Below are positions 18,277 to 30,205 of a stretch of 64,000 nt of DNA, piece by piece (the stretch's first letter is position 1; every line of letters starts with the position of its first letter). The DNA comes from Chionoecetes opilio. Lineage: Eukaryota > Arthropoda > Malacostraca > Decapoda > Majidae. The position numbers and the translations under genes were made by a program. The DNA is taken from contig JACEEZ010025360.1 in the NCBI GenBank assembly GCA_016584305.1, positions 270,501-334,500 on the forward strand, given 5' to 3'. The notes beneath the pieces are model-generated. The model made no database searches and was not told the DNA's origin. It saw only the letters and a program-made list of their open reading frames with translations.

Positions 18277-18910
18277 TCACGTTTGTTTTGCATCAGACTC
18301 CTTCTTGCTAATCGTGTAGGTTCTTCCTGTTGCAGTTTTTGGTTCTACTGACACCAAAAAAGTCAGAGATGTCCATAAAACAAGAATCTTCCATTTCAGG
18401 GAAGCAAAAACTGGGAAAAGGGTCCCGGGGTGAAGAAATTTCACATTCACTTCTTGTGACTCTGAAAAAGCTTCAGAAATGCAAGCAAGCCACCAATGTC
18501 CATCGTAAATCACAGTGACAATAGCCTGCAAGTTTTCCATTGAACACTGGGCATGAAATATTTTTTTTTTACTGATCTAATCTAAAAATGTCACAGGATA
18601 AATGGGCCCAACTTGGAGAGCCTCCTTGATATTGGAATGAACGAATGAAGTTTTGTGTGCCTGGAATAGTTTTGGTCGGAGGGCTGGTTTTCAAAAGTTC
18701 TTCCTCCTGTTCATATTCCTCTTGAGTTCCATATCCAAACTTCATATTCCCAAGAGTTTCAGCGAATCAAACAAATCTCTTGGTGATACAATCTGCTTGT
18801 CATAGGGTCTTCTCAAGCTCTCTTTAGTTGCCTCCTTTGAAAGGTGCCACCTACGCCGTCTCTGATGGGCCTTTCCATGGCTAGTGGCAAAAAAATGCCA
18901 CTCGCTTCTA
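18277..18910 (-). pseudogene. Decayed transposon-type ORF inside the foldback element
   Basis: The minus strand shows HFFATSHGKGPS, then KESLRRPYDKQIV and FGYGTQEEYEQEEEL, and, after frame breaks, VTVIYDGHWWLACISEA...KFLHPGT and TGRTYTI. The order recalls a transposon-associated protein family with a GGT-x-KR segment and a C-terminal W-Y-V barrel-like motif seen in many invertebrate genomes. I cannot name the superfamily. Several stops and frameshifts make it non-coding. Confidence 0.5.
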
Positions 18911-19379
18911 TGCCATATTCATCTTTTTAAACCAGCAAAGATTCTGGAAAATTTACAAATTTTTATACTGTGCAGCACATCCGTCCGAAAAAGTAGTAAA
19001 TTTTCTTTACTGTTTTGAATACTGTTTCAGATACTGTATCAGCATTCGCTGAAATAGATCACTGACCATTATCGTGGTTTTACACTCGAAATTATGGTGA
19101 GATCTACAGATTTTTCCATCTTTCATGTGATAAAACCCCGGGATGTTTTGTCGCCTGTGGAAATTGCAATGAATCCCGGGCTGCACTGTATTACAATGAA
19201 AATTTCTCGAAAAATCACCAATTATACAAATTACCATCTGCAATATTGTTTTTTTCCAGTTTCCAAGTACGGGAAAACCTTTTTTACCCGGGATATATCC
19301 GGATTTCCCGGGTAGCCGGTTAAGGGGTAAGTATACAACAAAAGAGCATTTACAAAAAAAACATAATTTTGTATGATTG

Positions 19380-19660
19380 TTTGTATTGATGCACACACAC
19401 ACACACATACCCCCAACACACCCCCACACATCCCAAACCCAACACACACACCACACATCCCAAACCAACAACAACACACACTACCCCCCAAAACACAACC
19501 ACCCCACAAAACCCCCCAACACAAACCCCACTTTTTACCCCCCAAAACCACACCAAACACATCCCACCCAACCCACACCCCCACACAACCACCCAAAAAC
19601 CACACACACACATCCCACCCAACAACACACCCACACATACCCCTGTGAAAGTTTTGTTTT
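19380..19660. repeat. CA-rich low-complexity tract
   Basis: Irregular CACACA/CCCCAAC sequence, open in several frames only because it lacks T. Not coding. Confidence 0.9.
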
Positions 19661-20499
19661 TTACGGGGGGGTTTTAAGTACTTAGATTCATTACCTCTCA
19701 AAAATTAAATCACCTTCGGGTTTTTTGTTTACTCACTAGAAGTATCATCCGGGACTACATACAGGGTAAAAAATAAACATTTGGAAAACATTTATTAGTT
19801 TATTTACAAGATTACACATAACAAAAATAGCACCCCCCAACCAAGATTCATCCACTCAATCACGCCCAAATTTTCCCTACATATGCCTATGATAGCCTAC
19901 CGCTTCTGGTTATCTGGCTGGGGAATAGTTTAAAAAGGGGTTAGGATTTGATTAAAGAACCTGTAGCCTCGAGCCTGGGTCCTCGTCGGCACACACGGGG
20001 TCGTTTCCTGTCTAGCGACTCGCTCCTTGCCCCCAGCTTGCGTTGCCTCTACCAACCCCTCCTTCTCCCCGGGGTATGCTTGCCCTGCGTCTGTTAGCGG
20101 GAAAAGCTCCAAACGGGGAACTGGAAGGAGGTGGCGAGAGGTCCAAAGACGTCCTCGGCTGGGGGAGGTTAGTCGTGGCCCGTGAACTGTAACAGAAGTG
20201 GGACCCGGCCACTGGATCCTCCAAGAGGGCGGCTGTGGGGGTTTCCCACTTCGGCTATCAAAAAACTATTTCTATCCCCTGTTTCTTATTACCCCATCCC
20301 TAAATTCCTATCAGCCACCAAGAATTTATTCGGGTGTTCTGTAGCGCACCCTGCTACTCGGGGGCGGAAACTATGACCCTAAAACCCCTCCCACAGACTG
20401 GAATCCTTCCCGCCACCAAAAAAAACTTTAAAACTGGCACCGCCAGCGGGGACAAACCCTGGCCCCAAGCGAAAAATTTTGGGGATAAACCCAAAAAAA

Positions 20500-20830
20500 T
20501 GTCTACCCCATTACACCCCCCAACCACACACCCACAAAACCCCCAAAAACCACCACACACCCCCAAACCACCCAACACACCCACCCAAAAATACCACCAA
20601 ACACACACACACACACAACACCCAACACACACACCCACACATACCACCCAACACACACAAACACATACCCCCAACACACACACACCAAAATACCCCCCAA
20701 CACAACCCACACACCACCAACCCCCAACACACACACCAACACCCAATACACACAATACACGGGTGGTATGTGTGGGTGGGTGTTTTTGGGTGGTAGGGGT
20801 GGGTGTGTGTTGGGGGTATGTGGGTGACTC
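20500..20830. repeat. CA-rich tract turning into GT-rich tract
   Basis: CA-rich to about 20758, then GGGTGGTATGTGTGGGTGGG, so the two parts can pair as an imperfect hairpin. Not coding. Confidence 0.85.
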
Positions 20831-21989
20831 AAATACCACTCCGGTCGTGGGGGTAGCACTGACCTTGCCACGACTGATAAACACTGAATTATCATAGCGC
20901 ATGGCCATTATGGCGGGAATAAACAGGTGGCGTATGGCCCCCTCACGTCTCGGCGGCAAAATTTAAAAAAGTTAAATTTTTTCGTTACTTTTTTTTTTTT
21001 TAATACTATTTATTTACCTCCCCAAAAAATTCCCGGTTTTGGGTTTTCCGGTTGTTGGGTTCCCGGATAAAAGTTTTCCTGTACTGTGCTTTGATTTTGC
21101 AACAAAATCATGTCGCACCAAAGTTTCGACCATAACAAAAACTTTCCCTGAAATCATCAAGGGGTAATACCTGGTTACCAGCTCAGACTATCGTTGACGT
21201 CCACTGTTTAATTTAAAAGATCCACATTCTCCTGTTATAAAATCCAAATAGTTTTTTCTTTTTGTTTTCCCCCAGGTGGGCAGTACCGCACGATTAACAT
21301 TTATGGTGGGCTAAATGCCATGGATTAAAACCTGGAGATCCCCATTTTTTTTTTTCTGGAGCTATGGGGGAAAAAAGAGCTAATTCAGAAAAAAAATGGG
21401 CGGATCGAAGTTGTACTTTTGGCAGGGTCAAAGGTCAGAGTTAAAAAAAGGTCATCATGGGAAAATTGTCCCCAGGAAAAGTATTCTTCCACTCATTTTA
21501 AAGATCTCTTTCTCCGGCATTTTGGGACCAAAATTGTTCAGTTTGGGCAATTCTGGCCAAAGTTATGACCTCTCAAAGGTTTAGGGTCAATCAGTTGACC
21601 CAAAAAATTGACCCGCCCTATATTGACCTAAAAGACCCGAAGGCCTCATATTTTGGTATGTGAACTTTATTCATAAACCAAAAAAGAGCAATTTCATGCG
21701 ATTCTGTGACCAAAGGTGTCAGGAGGGGTGTACACTTCATAGGATGCCCCAAATGACTTCATAATTTTAGTAAATAACTTGTAATTTTCTTTTGTAAAAA
21801 AGCTTGATAAATTTTACCCACCCCAGTTTGAAGTCGTAACATTGGATTTTTATCTCGTATATTGAAAAAAAAGCCCAAATTTTCACATTACTCGTATCAT
21901 TTAATTCTCGTATGCCGAATGCCGTATAACGGGCTTTCCCTGATATTATATATATAGTACTGTCAAAAGTATGCGGCCCCTGTCCCGCC

Positions 21990-22461
21990 CCCGCACAACA
22001 AAAAATACATAAGGGAATTTATAGAAAATAATGTATTATAATTTTTTTAATACTTGGTGGGTGGCCCTTTTTCTTCTTCATGGCTTGGAACGTGGGGGGG
22101 AGTGAAAAAACTAGGGTTTTTTAGGTGTTCAGGTAATTTTGCCCAGGACTCACGGAGACCTTTTGAGCTTGGGTATGGAGTGACGTCTTTTCCCCTGCGA
22201 TCCTTCCGACCATGTCCCGAGGTTCTCAATTGGGTTGAGGTCTGGGTATTACCCGGCCAACCTTTATGAAGGGTACCATGCAGTCATCAAGCCATGAGTG
22301 ACAGATTTGGCATGTGACAGGGCACTGCCTGTTGAAACACGTGGGGACATGTGACCGAAAAAATCTGGCAAATGTTCACAAAACGCTCCCGGGAAAAAAG
22401 CTTTTTCACTTAAAGGTTTTTGGGGGGCACAACAAGCTTGCCTAAATTCTCCGAGAAACAA
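21990..22461 (-). pseudogene. Inverted duplicate of Tc1 transposase C-terminus
   Basis: The minus strand reads CEHLPDFFGHM, SALSHAKSVTHGLM, PDLNPIENLGTWSEG, with frameshifts, equivalent to the plus-strand segment at 23250-23410 plus 24276-24470. It carries the 3' terminal sequence outward, giving the element its left end. Confidence 0.75.
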
Positions 22462-22529
22462 CCCCCCACCCTAAGGGAAAACTGAGTGTTTACGGTGTCT
22501 CCACATACCCTGAGTCGTGACCTTGCCTT

Positions 22530-24470
22530 GTGTTTTTTACTTATCAGTGGGATTGTGGTTTATATTTTTATTATGGCCCTCCAAGGAATAGGCCCAAAGA
22601 AACCATTGCTCAGATCATTGGTTTAAAAGGGGGCAGGCCACCAAAAAAAAGAAATAAGGAGTTTTGTGGGTGGCAAGTCAACATGAGGAAGACTTTGGCA
22701 CGTTTCAGAGAGGAAAAAAGCGGGGTGAAACGCCATCACAGAAACTTTAGCCTGGTCGTCCCAAAGGGAAAATTTTCAAAGGCTGTGAACTTCCCAAAAA
22801 GTTTATTGGAGAGTACCCCCTTTCGTTACAGCAAGGGTATTGAAGGAAAAAACCCTGAAGTGTTTGGTGCAGTGTCGTGCGTACCCTATCTTGCCCAGTG
22901 CACGAGTTGGGGTTTTACTAGCCACAAGCCACTGAAGAAGCCACTTCTTACATGCGCGCAGAGAGCTTGCAGGGTCACCTTCACCAAGAAATATCTTGCT
23001 TGGACTGATGATGACTGGTTGTTAGTGTTGTGGTCTGATGAGGCAACATTTACTGTGACATGTAACCGAGGAGCTCGAGTGTACCGTCGCCCAGGCAGTG
23101 ACCCCCTCGACTCACGGTATGTGGAGAGCACTGTAAAACACCCAAATTCCCTTATGATGTGGGGTTGTTTCTCTGGCAGAGGTTTAGGCAAGCTTGTTGT
23201 GCTTCCTAAAAACCTTAAAAGTAAATCAAGCTGTTTACCTGGAGCTACTTTGTGAACATTTGCCAGATTCTTTCGAGCTCACATGTGCCAGTGTGTTTCA
23301 ACAGGACGGTGCTCCTGCTCACACTGCCAAATCTGTCACTCAGTGGCTTGATGATTGCATGGTACCCTTCATAAAGGATTGGCCAGGTAACAGCCCGGAC
23401 CTCAACCCAATTCGAGAGAACTGGAACCCAAAATGCCAGGGGTCGCTGGCAGTTTTAACTCAGTTTTTTTATAATAAGTTGGTCTACTGGAAAACAAAAT
23501 ATGGGCTTATTCCACTGCACTTAAAACACAAAAGTATAATATTAAGAACGATTTTCTTCTATATGTATATTGTATAGAAGCCTGATTCTGTAAAACATTG
23601 TATATAACCAAATAACCAAGGAGGTTATAGTTGAGGAGGCGAGGTAAATGATACTCTATGATATTATATAGTCAATAACGTATGTTTAGAAGTTATCTAT
23701 ACCTAGGCAGTCATATTTTCCTGTTATTATTGTGTATCAATCAGATAGAAAGCCTGGAAGTGCAATGAGTCGACGCGTGAAGTCGTAATGTTTTGATTCA
23801 ATCGCCCCGCCACCACTCCCCGCCGCGGCGTGTCGCCTCCACAATTATAACCTACATTGTCGCAGCAACAAGCCGATTCCGGCATTCTTTATTCTTCGTT
23901 TTTCCAAGGCATTGCTTATTGTATTTTGACAAGCGTTTGCCAGACGCAGCAGTACTGTCTTAGAAAACAGTGTGAACATCGCCCAAATTTTACATGCCAC
24001 AATATACATGTAAAAAATATAGTAAGCTTTGCTACTCGAGGCGAGTAATTTGCATTAAATTGCTATTATAGAACGTTCCATCGTAATGCATGTCATCCAT
24101 ATAATTAGTAGAACAACAGAAGAACTATATTTTTTGGTATTCAGATGCGGTGCATCAATGTTTATCGCGAAATTAATTTATGAAAAATATTAGTCGCGGA
24201 GCCAAAACACAGTAGACCAACCTTTGAGTTAAACTGCCAGCGACCACTGGCATTTCTCGAGTTTCAGATCATTGGAATTGAGAACTTCTGGCACATGGTC
24301 AAGAAGGATCTGCAGGGGAAAGAGACGTCAGCTCCATACCCAAGCTCGAAAAGGCCATCCTTCAGTCCTGGGCAAACATCTCACCTGAACACCTAAGAAA
24401 CCTAGCTCTTTCACTACCCCGACGTCTCCAAGCCGTGAACAAGAGAAAAGGCCACCCAACCAAGTATTAA
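22530..24470 (+). pseudogene. Tc1-like transposase, broken
   Basis: A weak helix-turn-helix part (RPKETIAQIIGLKGGRPPKKR is the remnant near 22580-22645) is followed by a DDE catalytic domain: VLWSDEATF (23030), MMWGCFSGRG, then after a frameshift near 23210 CEHLPDSF, VFQQDGAPAHTA and WPGNSPDLNPI (to 23410). The third catalytic residue falls at the MITE insertion; the protein resumes at 24276 with ENFWHMVK and ends near 24470 after more frame changes. It would cut and join the element ends at TA. This copy is dead. Confidence 0.8.
23413..24275 (-). mobile_element. AATT-family MITE, copy 1
   Basis: 863 bp, flanked by AATT at 23409-23412 and 24276-24279. Terminal inverted repeats contain GAACTGGAAC then AATGCCAG and CGCTGGCAGTTTTAACTC. 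It splits the Tc1 transposase codon run PI-EN. The other copies are 44721-45597 and 53536-54386. Confidence 0.88.
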
Positions 24471-24571
24471 AAGGTAATTATAATACATTATTTTCTATAA
24501 ATTTCCTTATGTATTGTTTGTTGTGCGGGGGCAGGAGCAGGGCGCCGCATACTCTTGACGAGTACTGTATA

Positions 24572-25636
24572 CAGTCGACCCTCGATTTAACGACGGACTA
24601 AAAGGGGGGAGAAGTGGTCCGTTAAAGCCGATTGTCCGTTAGAGCGAGGGTATTTTCCCAAGGGTGTGAAAATATAGGAAAAACACAGGAAAACTTGTGA
24701 AATAAATGAGAAATAATCACAAACACAACCAGACTGTGTATCTATGTTGGGAGGTAAACAGTGACTGGCGCTTAATGCTGGATTTGGCACACTCCTACAC
24801 GCTGTAAAATAATCACAAACACAACAAGACCGTGTAGCTATGTTGGGAGGTAAACAGTGACTGGCGCTAAATCAGGGATTGGCACACATGCCCACGACTG
24901 TTCGGGATTGGTATAAGGAGAGGTAGTAAGTATCCAGGCTCGCTCATTACTGCTTGGTATGCTATGAAATATAATTATTCTAGGTGAATGTAGACATATA
25001 ATGGCATTTTAATGGCTATTATTCATACATATGAGTAAAGGGCTACAGAGTGGCAAAGAAGGAGATGTGTCAAGCTCTAGCTCGAGTTTGACAGACCTAC
25101 AAAGCGATCCTAAGCAGAAGAGGTCACAAGAAGAAGAAGAACAACAACAAGCCCGGCATAGGCCATGACTGTCAAAGGTATTGCTTATTATCATGACTAT
25201 TGCTCATTACTATGTATACTATATGGTTGTGATGAGCTGTCCTATACACGTGTCACTATTTAGGTCAGTGTAGCACCGTGTGTCACCTTAATTAAATAAG
25301 GGTGATTTAAGGTGTTGAGGTGACAGGGAGACAGTCTTGCAGCAACCACGCCATAACACTAATAGTCACTATTTTAAACAATACACACCTTCTACCACTA
25401 AATCACTAGCAACACAGGCTCCTTCCTTATATATCTTAATATCTGATATATCAAAACTCCTTAAAACCCAAGCATTCCAAAATAAAATGAGAAAATAATA
25501 AATTATGTCGAGTTGACAATTTGAGTGGTGATAAGCGGTCTGGCATGCCATTCTTGCCCGCAAATTTGTCACGCAAATGGAGTCCGTTAAATTTGAAGTC
25601 CGTTAAATTGAGGTCCGTTAAATCGAGGGTAGACTG
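24572..25636. mobile_element. Tigger-like MITE (CAGTCGACCCTCG ends), copy A
   Basis: The left end is CAGTCGACCCTCGATTTAACG and the right end is CGTTAAATCGAGGGTAGACTG, next to TA. A 3' piece of SINE family 2 (TCGAGTTTGACAGACCTAC...GGTCACAAGAAGAAG) lies inside near 25060-25145. No transposase. Confidence 0.8.
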
Positions 25637-25639
25637 TAC

Positions 25640-26510
25640 ATATATATATACAGTCTAAAAACAAAGTAAACATATATAAAAGTGGTTCCAATAAAACACA
25701 ATTGTCTTTACAGGTATTTTAGGGGGGTTTAGTAAAACTGGTTTTAAAATATTCACAACAATTAGTACTTTGGGGGCATGTTGCCTTGTATTTGGTACCC
25801 TCCTGCCTCTTGTACATGGATAATGACGGAGTATGGTTGAAGGTAACAGGAGGGTCCATAGCCACCGCACAGCTGCAGGGCTGGGATTCGCGTTAGAGTT
25901 CGGTCTCCATTTCTTGGATCGCCTTTTTTGATCTCATTCATGGCGTTTTTCATCGGATTTTAGGATACGCGGGAATTGCCCAGGCCAGCCCAACACGGGC
26001 AGTAGTGTTGTCTTAGAATTTTAGAACAACTTTACCCAGTGGACGCATGGGCAAGAAACCCTTTTTTAAAACCTCGCATCTGAATGCATAGGCACTAACA
26101 GATTGATCACGTAACACCCTTCAGTAATATCCCACCTTTCATGGTAACACTCCTGGGAAAGGGAAACGACCAGACCCCCCCTTCCCCTTTATGACTAAAC
26201 CCTGCAATACTAGATCAACGCTTCCTTTTTGTCCTTCCTATCTTTTGGGATGCCATATGACTTCACTGCACTGAACAAGTCTAAACAAGCATATAAAACA
26301 ACAGAAAACAAGCGAAAACAGCTTAAATTGAGCTTGTAAACAAGTGCTCCGACTGTCATGTATGTACCACGCGCTCCGACTGGCGGACACTTGTGTAAAG
26401 GCGCCGTCACATTAGCTCCTTTTCCGTCGATCTCAGACGACGAGTCTGACGAGTTCCGACGAGCCAACCATGAACGCATCCATGCACATTTTTAGCTAGT
26501 TATGCTTGTC
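25640..26510. other. Unassigned stretch
   Basis: Begins with a short (TA)n. A minus-strand open stretch (25762-25953) shows no family I can recognise. Nothing else is supported. Confidence 0.4.
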
Positions 26511-26609
26511 AACGATTGACAATATACATAAGCAAGTGTATAGCAGCGATAGCCTGCCTGGGTGTCGGAGCCATGTTCGTTTACATTCGACGTGCAAATA
26601 GTGCAGACG

Positions 26610-26845
26610 AACAGCTGTGTGTGGGTGACTCTGTGCAGTCTCCCGGGGTAGAAGCTTCAGCTAACACTAGAGGAGAGGAGGAGGAGGAGGAGGAGGAGGA
26701 GGAAGGAGGAGGAGAGGAGAGGAGAGGAGAGGAGAGGAGAGGAGAGGAGAGAGAGGAGAGGAGAGGAGAGGAGAGGAGAGGAGAGGAGAGGACCTACGAA
26801 GCGAAACTTAAGAGAGAGGTCACAAGAAGAAGTCAAGAAATTGTA
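26610..26845 (+). mobile_element. SINE family 2 remnant with purine microsatellite
   Basis: CTCCCGGGGTAGAAGCTTCAGC, CTAACACTAGAGGAGAGG, then (GGA)n/(GAGAGG)n at 26670-26792, and GACCTACGAAGCG...GGTCACAAGAAGAAG. Core, purine tract and tail occur in this order at 36030-36170 too. Confidence 0.65.
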
Positions 26846-27106
26846 ATACGTACTAATATTCAATATTTTAACCCACATACACACCTTCTACAGCTAGATC
26901 ACTAGCAACACAGGCTCCTACCTTATATATCTTAATATCTGATACAGTAAAACTCCTTAAAACCCAAGCATTCCGAAATTAAACAAAAAAAATTGTCGAG
27001 TTGACGATTCCAGCAGCGATAAGCGGTCTGATATGCTATTCTTGCCCGCAAATTTGTCTCGTGAATGGAGTCCGTTAAATCAAGGTCCGTTACATCGAGG
27101 TTTGAC
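26846..27106. mobile_element. Tigger-like MITE right half (copy B)
   Basis: Matches 25350-25636 of copy A, ending GTTACATCGAGGTTTGACTG beside the (TA)n run. Confidence 0.75.
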
Positions 27107-27571
<465 letters not shown>

Positions 27572-27585
<14 letters not shown>

Positions 27586-29668
27586 AGGTACCCCCAAGGA
27601 ATGTGTGACACAGTTGAAGGAGTTCTTTATAGTCTTCTCGAGTGGTCTTGCTCCTGACTGCATCAGTATAGTATAAAGTCACCTCTTGTCGCAAACTTTC
27701 AGGCTTACCAACGAATATCTCGTCACTGGCAGGCTGGAAGCGAGCCTTATTGATTAAAGGCCAGCTTTTCTTGAAGCGTTTGAATAGCCCCATCTCAGGA
27801 CACCACCAGTAGGTCCCAAAGTGATGGTGAATACATTTGAAAGTATCGCTTCAAACATTTGATGACGGCACGCAATCCAGACAAGTTCTTTATTAAGGGC
27901 CTTCTCTAGTAGGGTGTAGACGCCTATCTTTAACCCGGTGTTGGATGCTGTTGTGTCAAAGACTATTCCCTGAACCATGAACTTTAGGTTCCAGTCATCC
28001 AGTGCATGAAGACAGGCATTGCTTTCTCCTTTCCAGTGCCACGGCCAATCTTGGGTATAGCAAGTAGTTGCTCCGTCTTGCCACCAGTGACCAATACTGC
28101 AACACGATCCACAAGCTCATTGCTGCCTGCTATATCTGGAAGCAATAATTTACTGTCCCAGTGAAGAAGCAGTGGATTGTCTGGTGAAAATGCAAGTTTT
28201 TCAATAGTTGCCAACTCCTTCCGTGCAAACATTCGAGATCGCCTAATCGTGTTCCGAGACAGTGACACATCAGTTAGGGTATGTCTAAGTGCTTATGACA
28301 CAGAACCAATAACGAACATTACACTGCGGTAAGTTAGGTTTCACTGGGTGGAGGGTGCTGCCAGGATGCTGCCAGGATGCTGCCAGGATGCTGCCAGGAT
28401 GCTGCCAGGGTGCTGCCAGGATGCTGCCAGGGTGCTGCCAGGATGCTGCCAGGGTGCTGCCAGGATGCTGCCAGGGTGCTGCCAGGGTGCTGCCAGGATG
28501 CTGCCAGGGTGCTGCCAGGGTGCTGCCAGGATGCTGCCAGGGTGCTGCCAGGGTGCTGCCAGGATGCTGCCAGGATGCTGCCAGGATGCTGCCAGGATGC
28601 TGCCAGGGTGCTGCCAGGATGCTGCCAGGGTGCTGCCAGGGTGCTGCCAGGATGCTGCCAGGATGCTGCCAGGGTGCTGCCAGGGTGCTGCCAGGATGCT
28701 GCCAGGATAGCTGCCAGGGTGCTGCCAGGGTGCTGCCAGGATGCTGCCAGGGTGCTGCCAGGGTTGTCGCCAGGGTGCTGCCAGGATGCTGCCAGGATGC
28801 TGCCAGGATGCTGCCAGGGTGCTGCCAGGGTGCTGCCAGGGTGCTGCCAGGATGCTGCCAGGGTGCTGCCAGGGTGCTGCCACTTCATGGGTCACAATTC
28901 TCTTGTTCTGCATCCTAGGTTGACATTTTCTTGAAATTCGTGGAGGTTGAAAGTCATCTTCTGATGAAGCACATGAACTGCTAGTACTCTCATTTCCCAG
29001 ATGAATCAGAACCTACAACCCTGCCAGCCTTGTGGGCATACATTGTACTTGCATGCTTTTCTTTTCGAGCAATTTCCTGCTTAATCCTTTTGCACTTGCG
29101 ACACTCCATGTGCATTAAGGACATGTCAATTCCAGACATGCTTGCACTAGATCGATCCTGCTGTTGCATGAGGAAGAACGGACTGGTCCTCCTTGTTCTT
29201 CATGATGCTAAGGGCCATCTTTCGTAAGATATCGAAGAGCTCATCGAGTGTGTGCTTTAAACAGCTCCTCCATGACTCGCAACCAGTCTTTTAGCGTCAC
29301 TCGTGAGCCTTCACTGAACAGTAGTACTGGGCATAAAGTTTACTGTTTTCGTATGCCTGAATCAACCATTGGGTTGGAATACTGGCCTTATCCCAGACAA
29401 CAACTGTCGCATCTATTGTGGCCTTAGCGCTTTCACTGATGTAGTCCATTTTTTTATGTTTATTATAACATGAATTTTCGGAGAACTTTTCCATTTGTAT
29501 GCAGCCCAGAGCCAGGATATCCTTCTCAGCCTGCCTAGGAGCCAAAACGTCTGGTGATCTCCTCGTGTTGCATATTATACCAATAACTGTAACCAATGAA
29601 GCATTTTGTGTTAATTGTAATATATATAACACAATAAGGCAGAAAACAATATTTGAATAGTAATGCAT
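27572..29668 (-). pseudogene. Transposon-type protein remnant interrupted by a minisatellite
   Basis: On the minus strand, order N to C: a segment from 29640 (WDKASIPTQWLIQAYENS); around 29200-28900 a frame with QQQDRSSASMSG, MECRKCKRIKQEIARKEKHA and SSCASSEDDF; the minisatellite; LTYRSVMFVIGS; SLSRNTIRRSR; LLLHWDSKLLLPD; VFDTTASNTG (27940); WIACRHQMFE; GLFKRFKKSWP. HWD, FDTTASNTG and CRHQ look like a DDE-type or related conserved core found in repeated invertebrate proteins. I do not know the superfamily. Frameshifts at about 27980, 27770, 28270 and 29240 make it a pseudogene. Confidence 0.65.
28354..28882. repeat. 11-bp minisatellite inside coding remnant
   Basis: About 48 units of CTGCCAGGATG or CTGCCAGGGTG. 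Eleven is not a multiple of three, and no frame contains a stop, so all six frames are open across most of it. It separates IVTHEV from LTYRSVMF of the minus-strand protein remnant. Irregular units are near 28706 and 28762. Confidence 0.95.
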
Positions 29669-29806
29669 AGGTTGTTGGGACCTCTAAACATGCTCATCTC
29701 TCTCCAATTTTTTGCATGTAGGGTCTTGTAGTCCTATGTAACCAAACCAGCCTTGTGGAGCGCCATAGTATTAGAACAAATTATAGCACTATGTTTTTGG
29801 GCCACC

Positions 29807-29813
<7 letters not shown>

Positions 29814-29878
<65 letters not shown>
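29814..29878. repeat. (TA)n microsatellite
   Basis: Sits directly against a Penelope-type terminal sequence. Confidence 0.95.
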
Positions 29879-29879
<1 letters not shown>

Positions 29880-29882
<3 letters not shown>

Positions 29883-30205
29883 ACATTTCAGGGTGACAGA
29901 CACTCGTCATTCTTGGGGTTGTTTATGTGCAACGTTTCGCCAAAAGACACTTGGCATCATCAGGCTAAAATAGTTAAAAAAATTGATATACTATACTGCT
30001 AAAAAGCAGACATCTAAAAGAATTTTTTTAAACAATAAAATAATCCTATATTATCTAAAAAATAATAAATAATAAATAAAAATACAATTTATACTTACAA
30101 TATAAGCATAAATTGTATTTTTATTTATTATTTATTATTTTTTAGATAATATAGGATTATTTTATTGTTTAAATTTTTTTTTTTAGATGTCCGCTTTTTA
30201 GCAGT
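29880..30205. mobile_element. Penelope-type terminal sequence with ~100-bp palindrome
   Basis: 29880-29990 matches, inverted, 31795-31900, and directly 31975-32075. 29995-30095 and 30108-30205 are near-perfect inverted copies of the tail that also occurs at 32090-32200. So two tails are joined tail to tail. Confidence 0.75.
29933..29963 (-). ncRNA. Hammerhead-like core in Penelope terminus (1)
   Basis: The minus strand has CTGATGA, then TGCCAAGTGTCTTTTGGC able to pair as stem II, then GAAAC. This is the conserved core of hammerhead ribozymes, which are known in Penelope-like terminal repeats. I could not place stem III and the cleavage triplet with certainty. Confidence 0.4.

Larger units (their letters stand above)
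17507..21757. mobile_element. Foldback element with ~490-bp inverted arms
   Basis: The left arm (17507-18000) and right arm (21270-21757) are inverted copies. For instance CCTTTGAGAGGTCATAACTT at 17700 returns inverted at 21570; GATCTCTTTCTCC, CGATCCGCCC and GTGTACACTTC also pair. Identity is about 80% by eye. The interior (18.0-21.3 kb) has a decayed minus-strand ORF and two CA-rich tracts. No intact transposase. Superfamily not assigned. Confidence 0.8.
16712..21955. mobile_element. Possible outer DNA transposon with CAGGGAA-type ends
   Basis: CAGGGAAGTCCCGAAGATACGAG at the left and, inverted, CAGGGAAAGCCCGTTATACG at the right, both in TA-rich flanks. This fits a Tc1/mariner-Tigger type element that later received the foldback element and a hAT fragment. 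The two ends could also come from two separate truncated copies. Confidence 0.4.
21957..24567 (+). mobile_element. Tc1-like transposon with inverted 3'-end duplication
   Basis: The ends are inverted: GTACTGTCAAAAGTATGCGGC on the left; CAGTACTCGTCAAGAGTATG when the right end is read on the minus strand; then GCACAACAAAxAATACATAAG on both sides. The left ~500 bp is an inverted copy of the transposase C-terminus plus 3' end. The plus-strand transposase follows, broken by an AATT-family MITE. Without the MITE the element is ~1.75 kb, a normal Tc1 size. Confidence 0.8.

Noticed and set aside
19350..20959. Long ORFs rich in His, Thr, Pro or Val, Gly, Cys
   Set aside because: They lie in CA/GT low-complexity tracts that lack stop codons by composition; no protein motif.
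25762..25953. Minus-strand ORF of 63 codons as a mariner-type transposase piece
   Set aside because: No catalytic or HTH motif could be matched with confidence.
28334..28934. Several overlapping ORFs of 60-190 codons on both strands
   Set aside because: They are only the 11-bp minisatellite read in different frames; the peptides are a simple periodic repeat.
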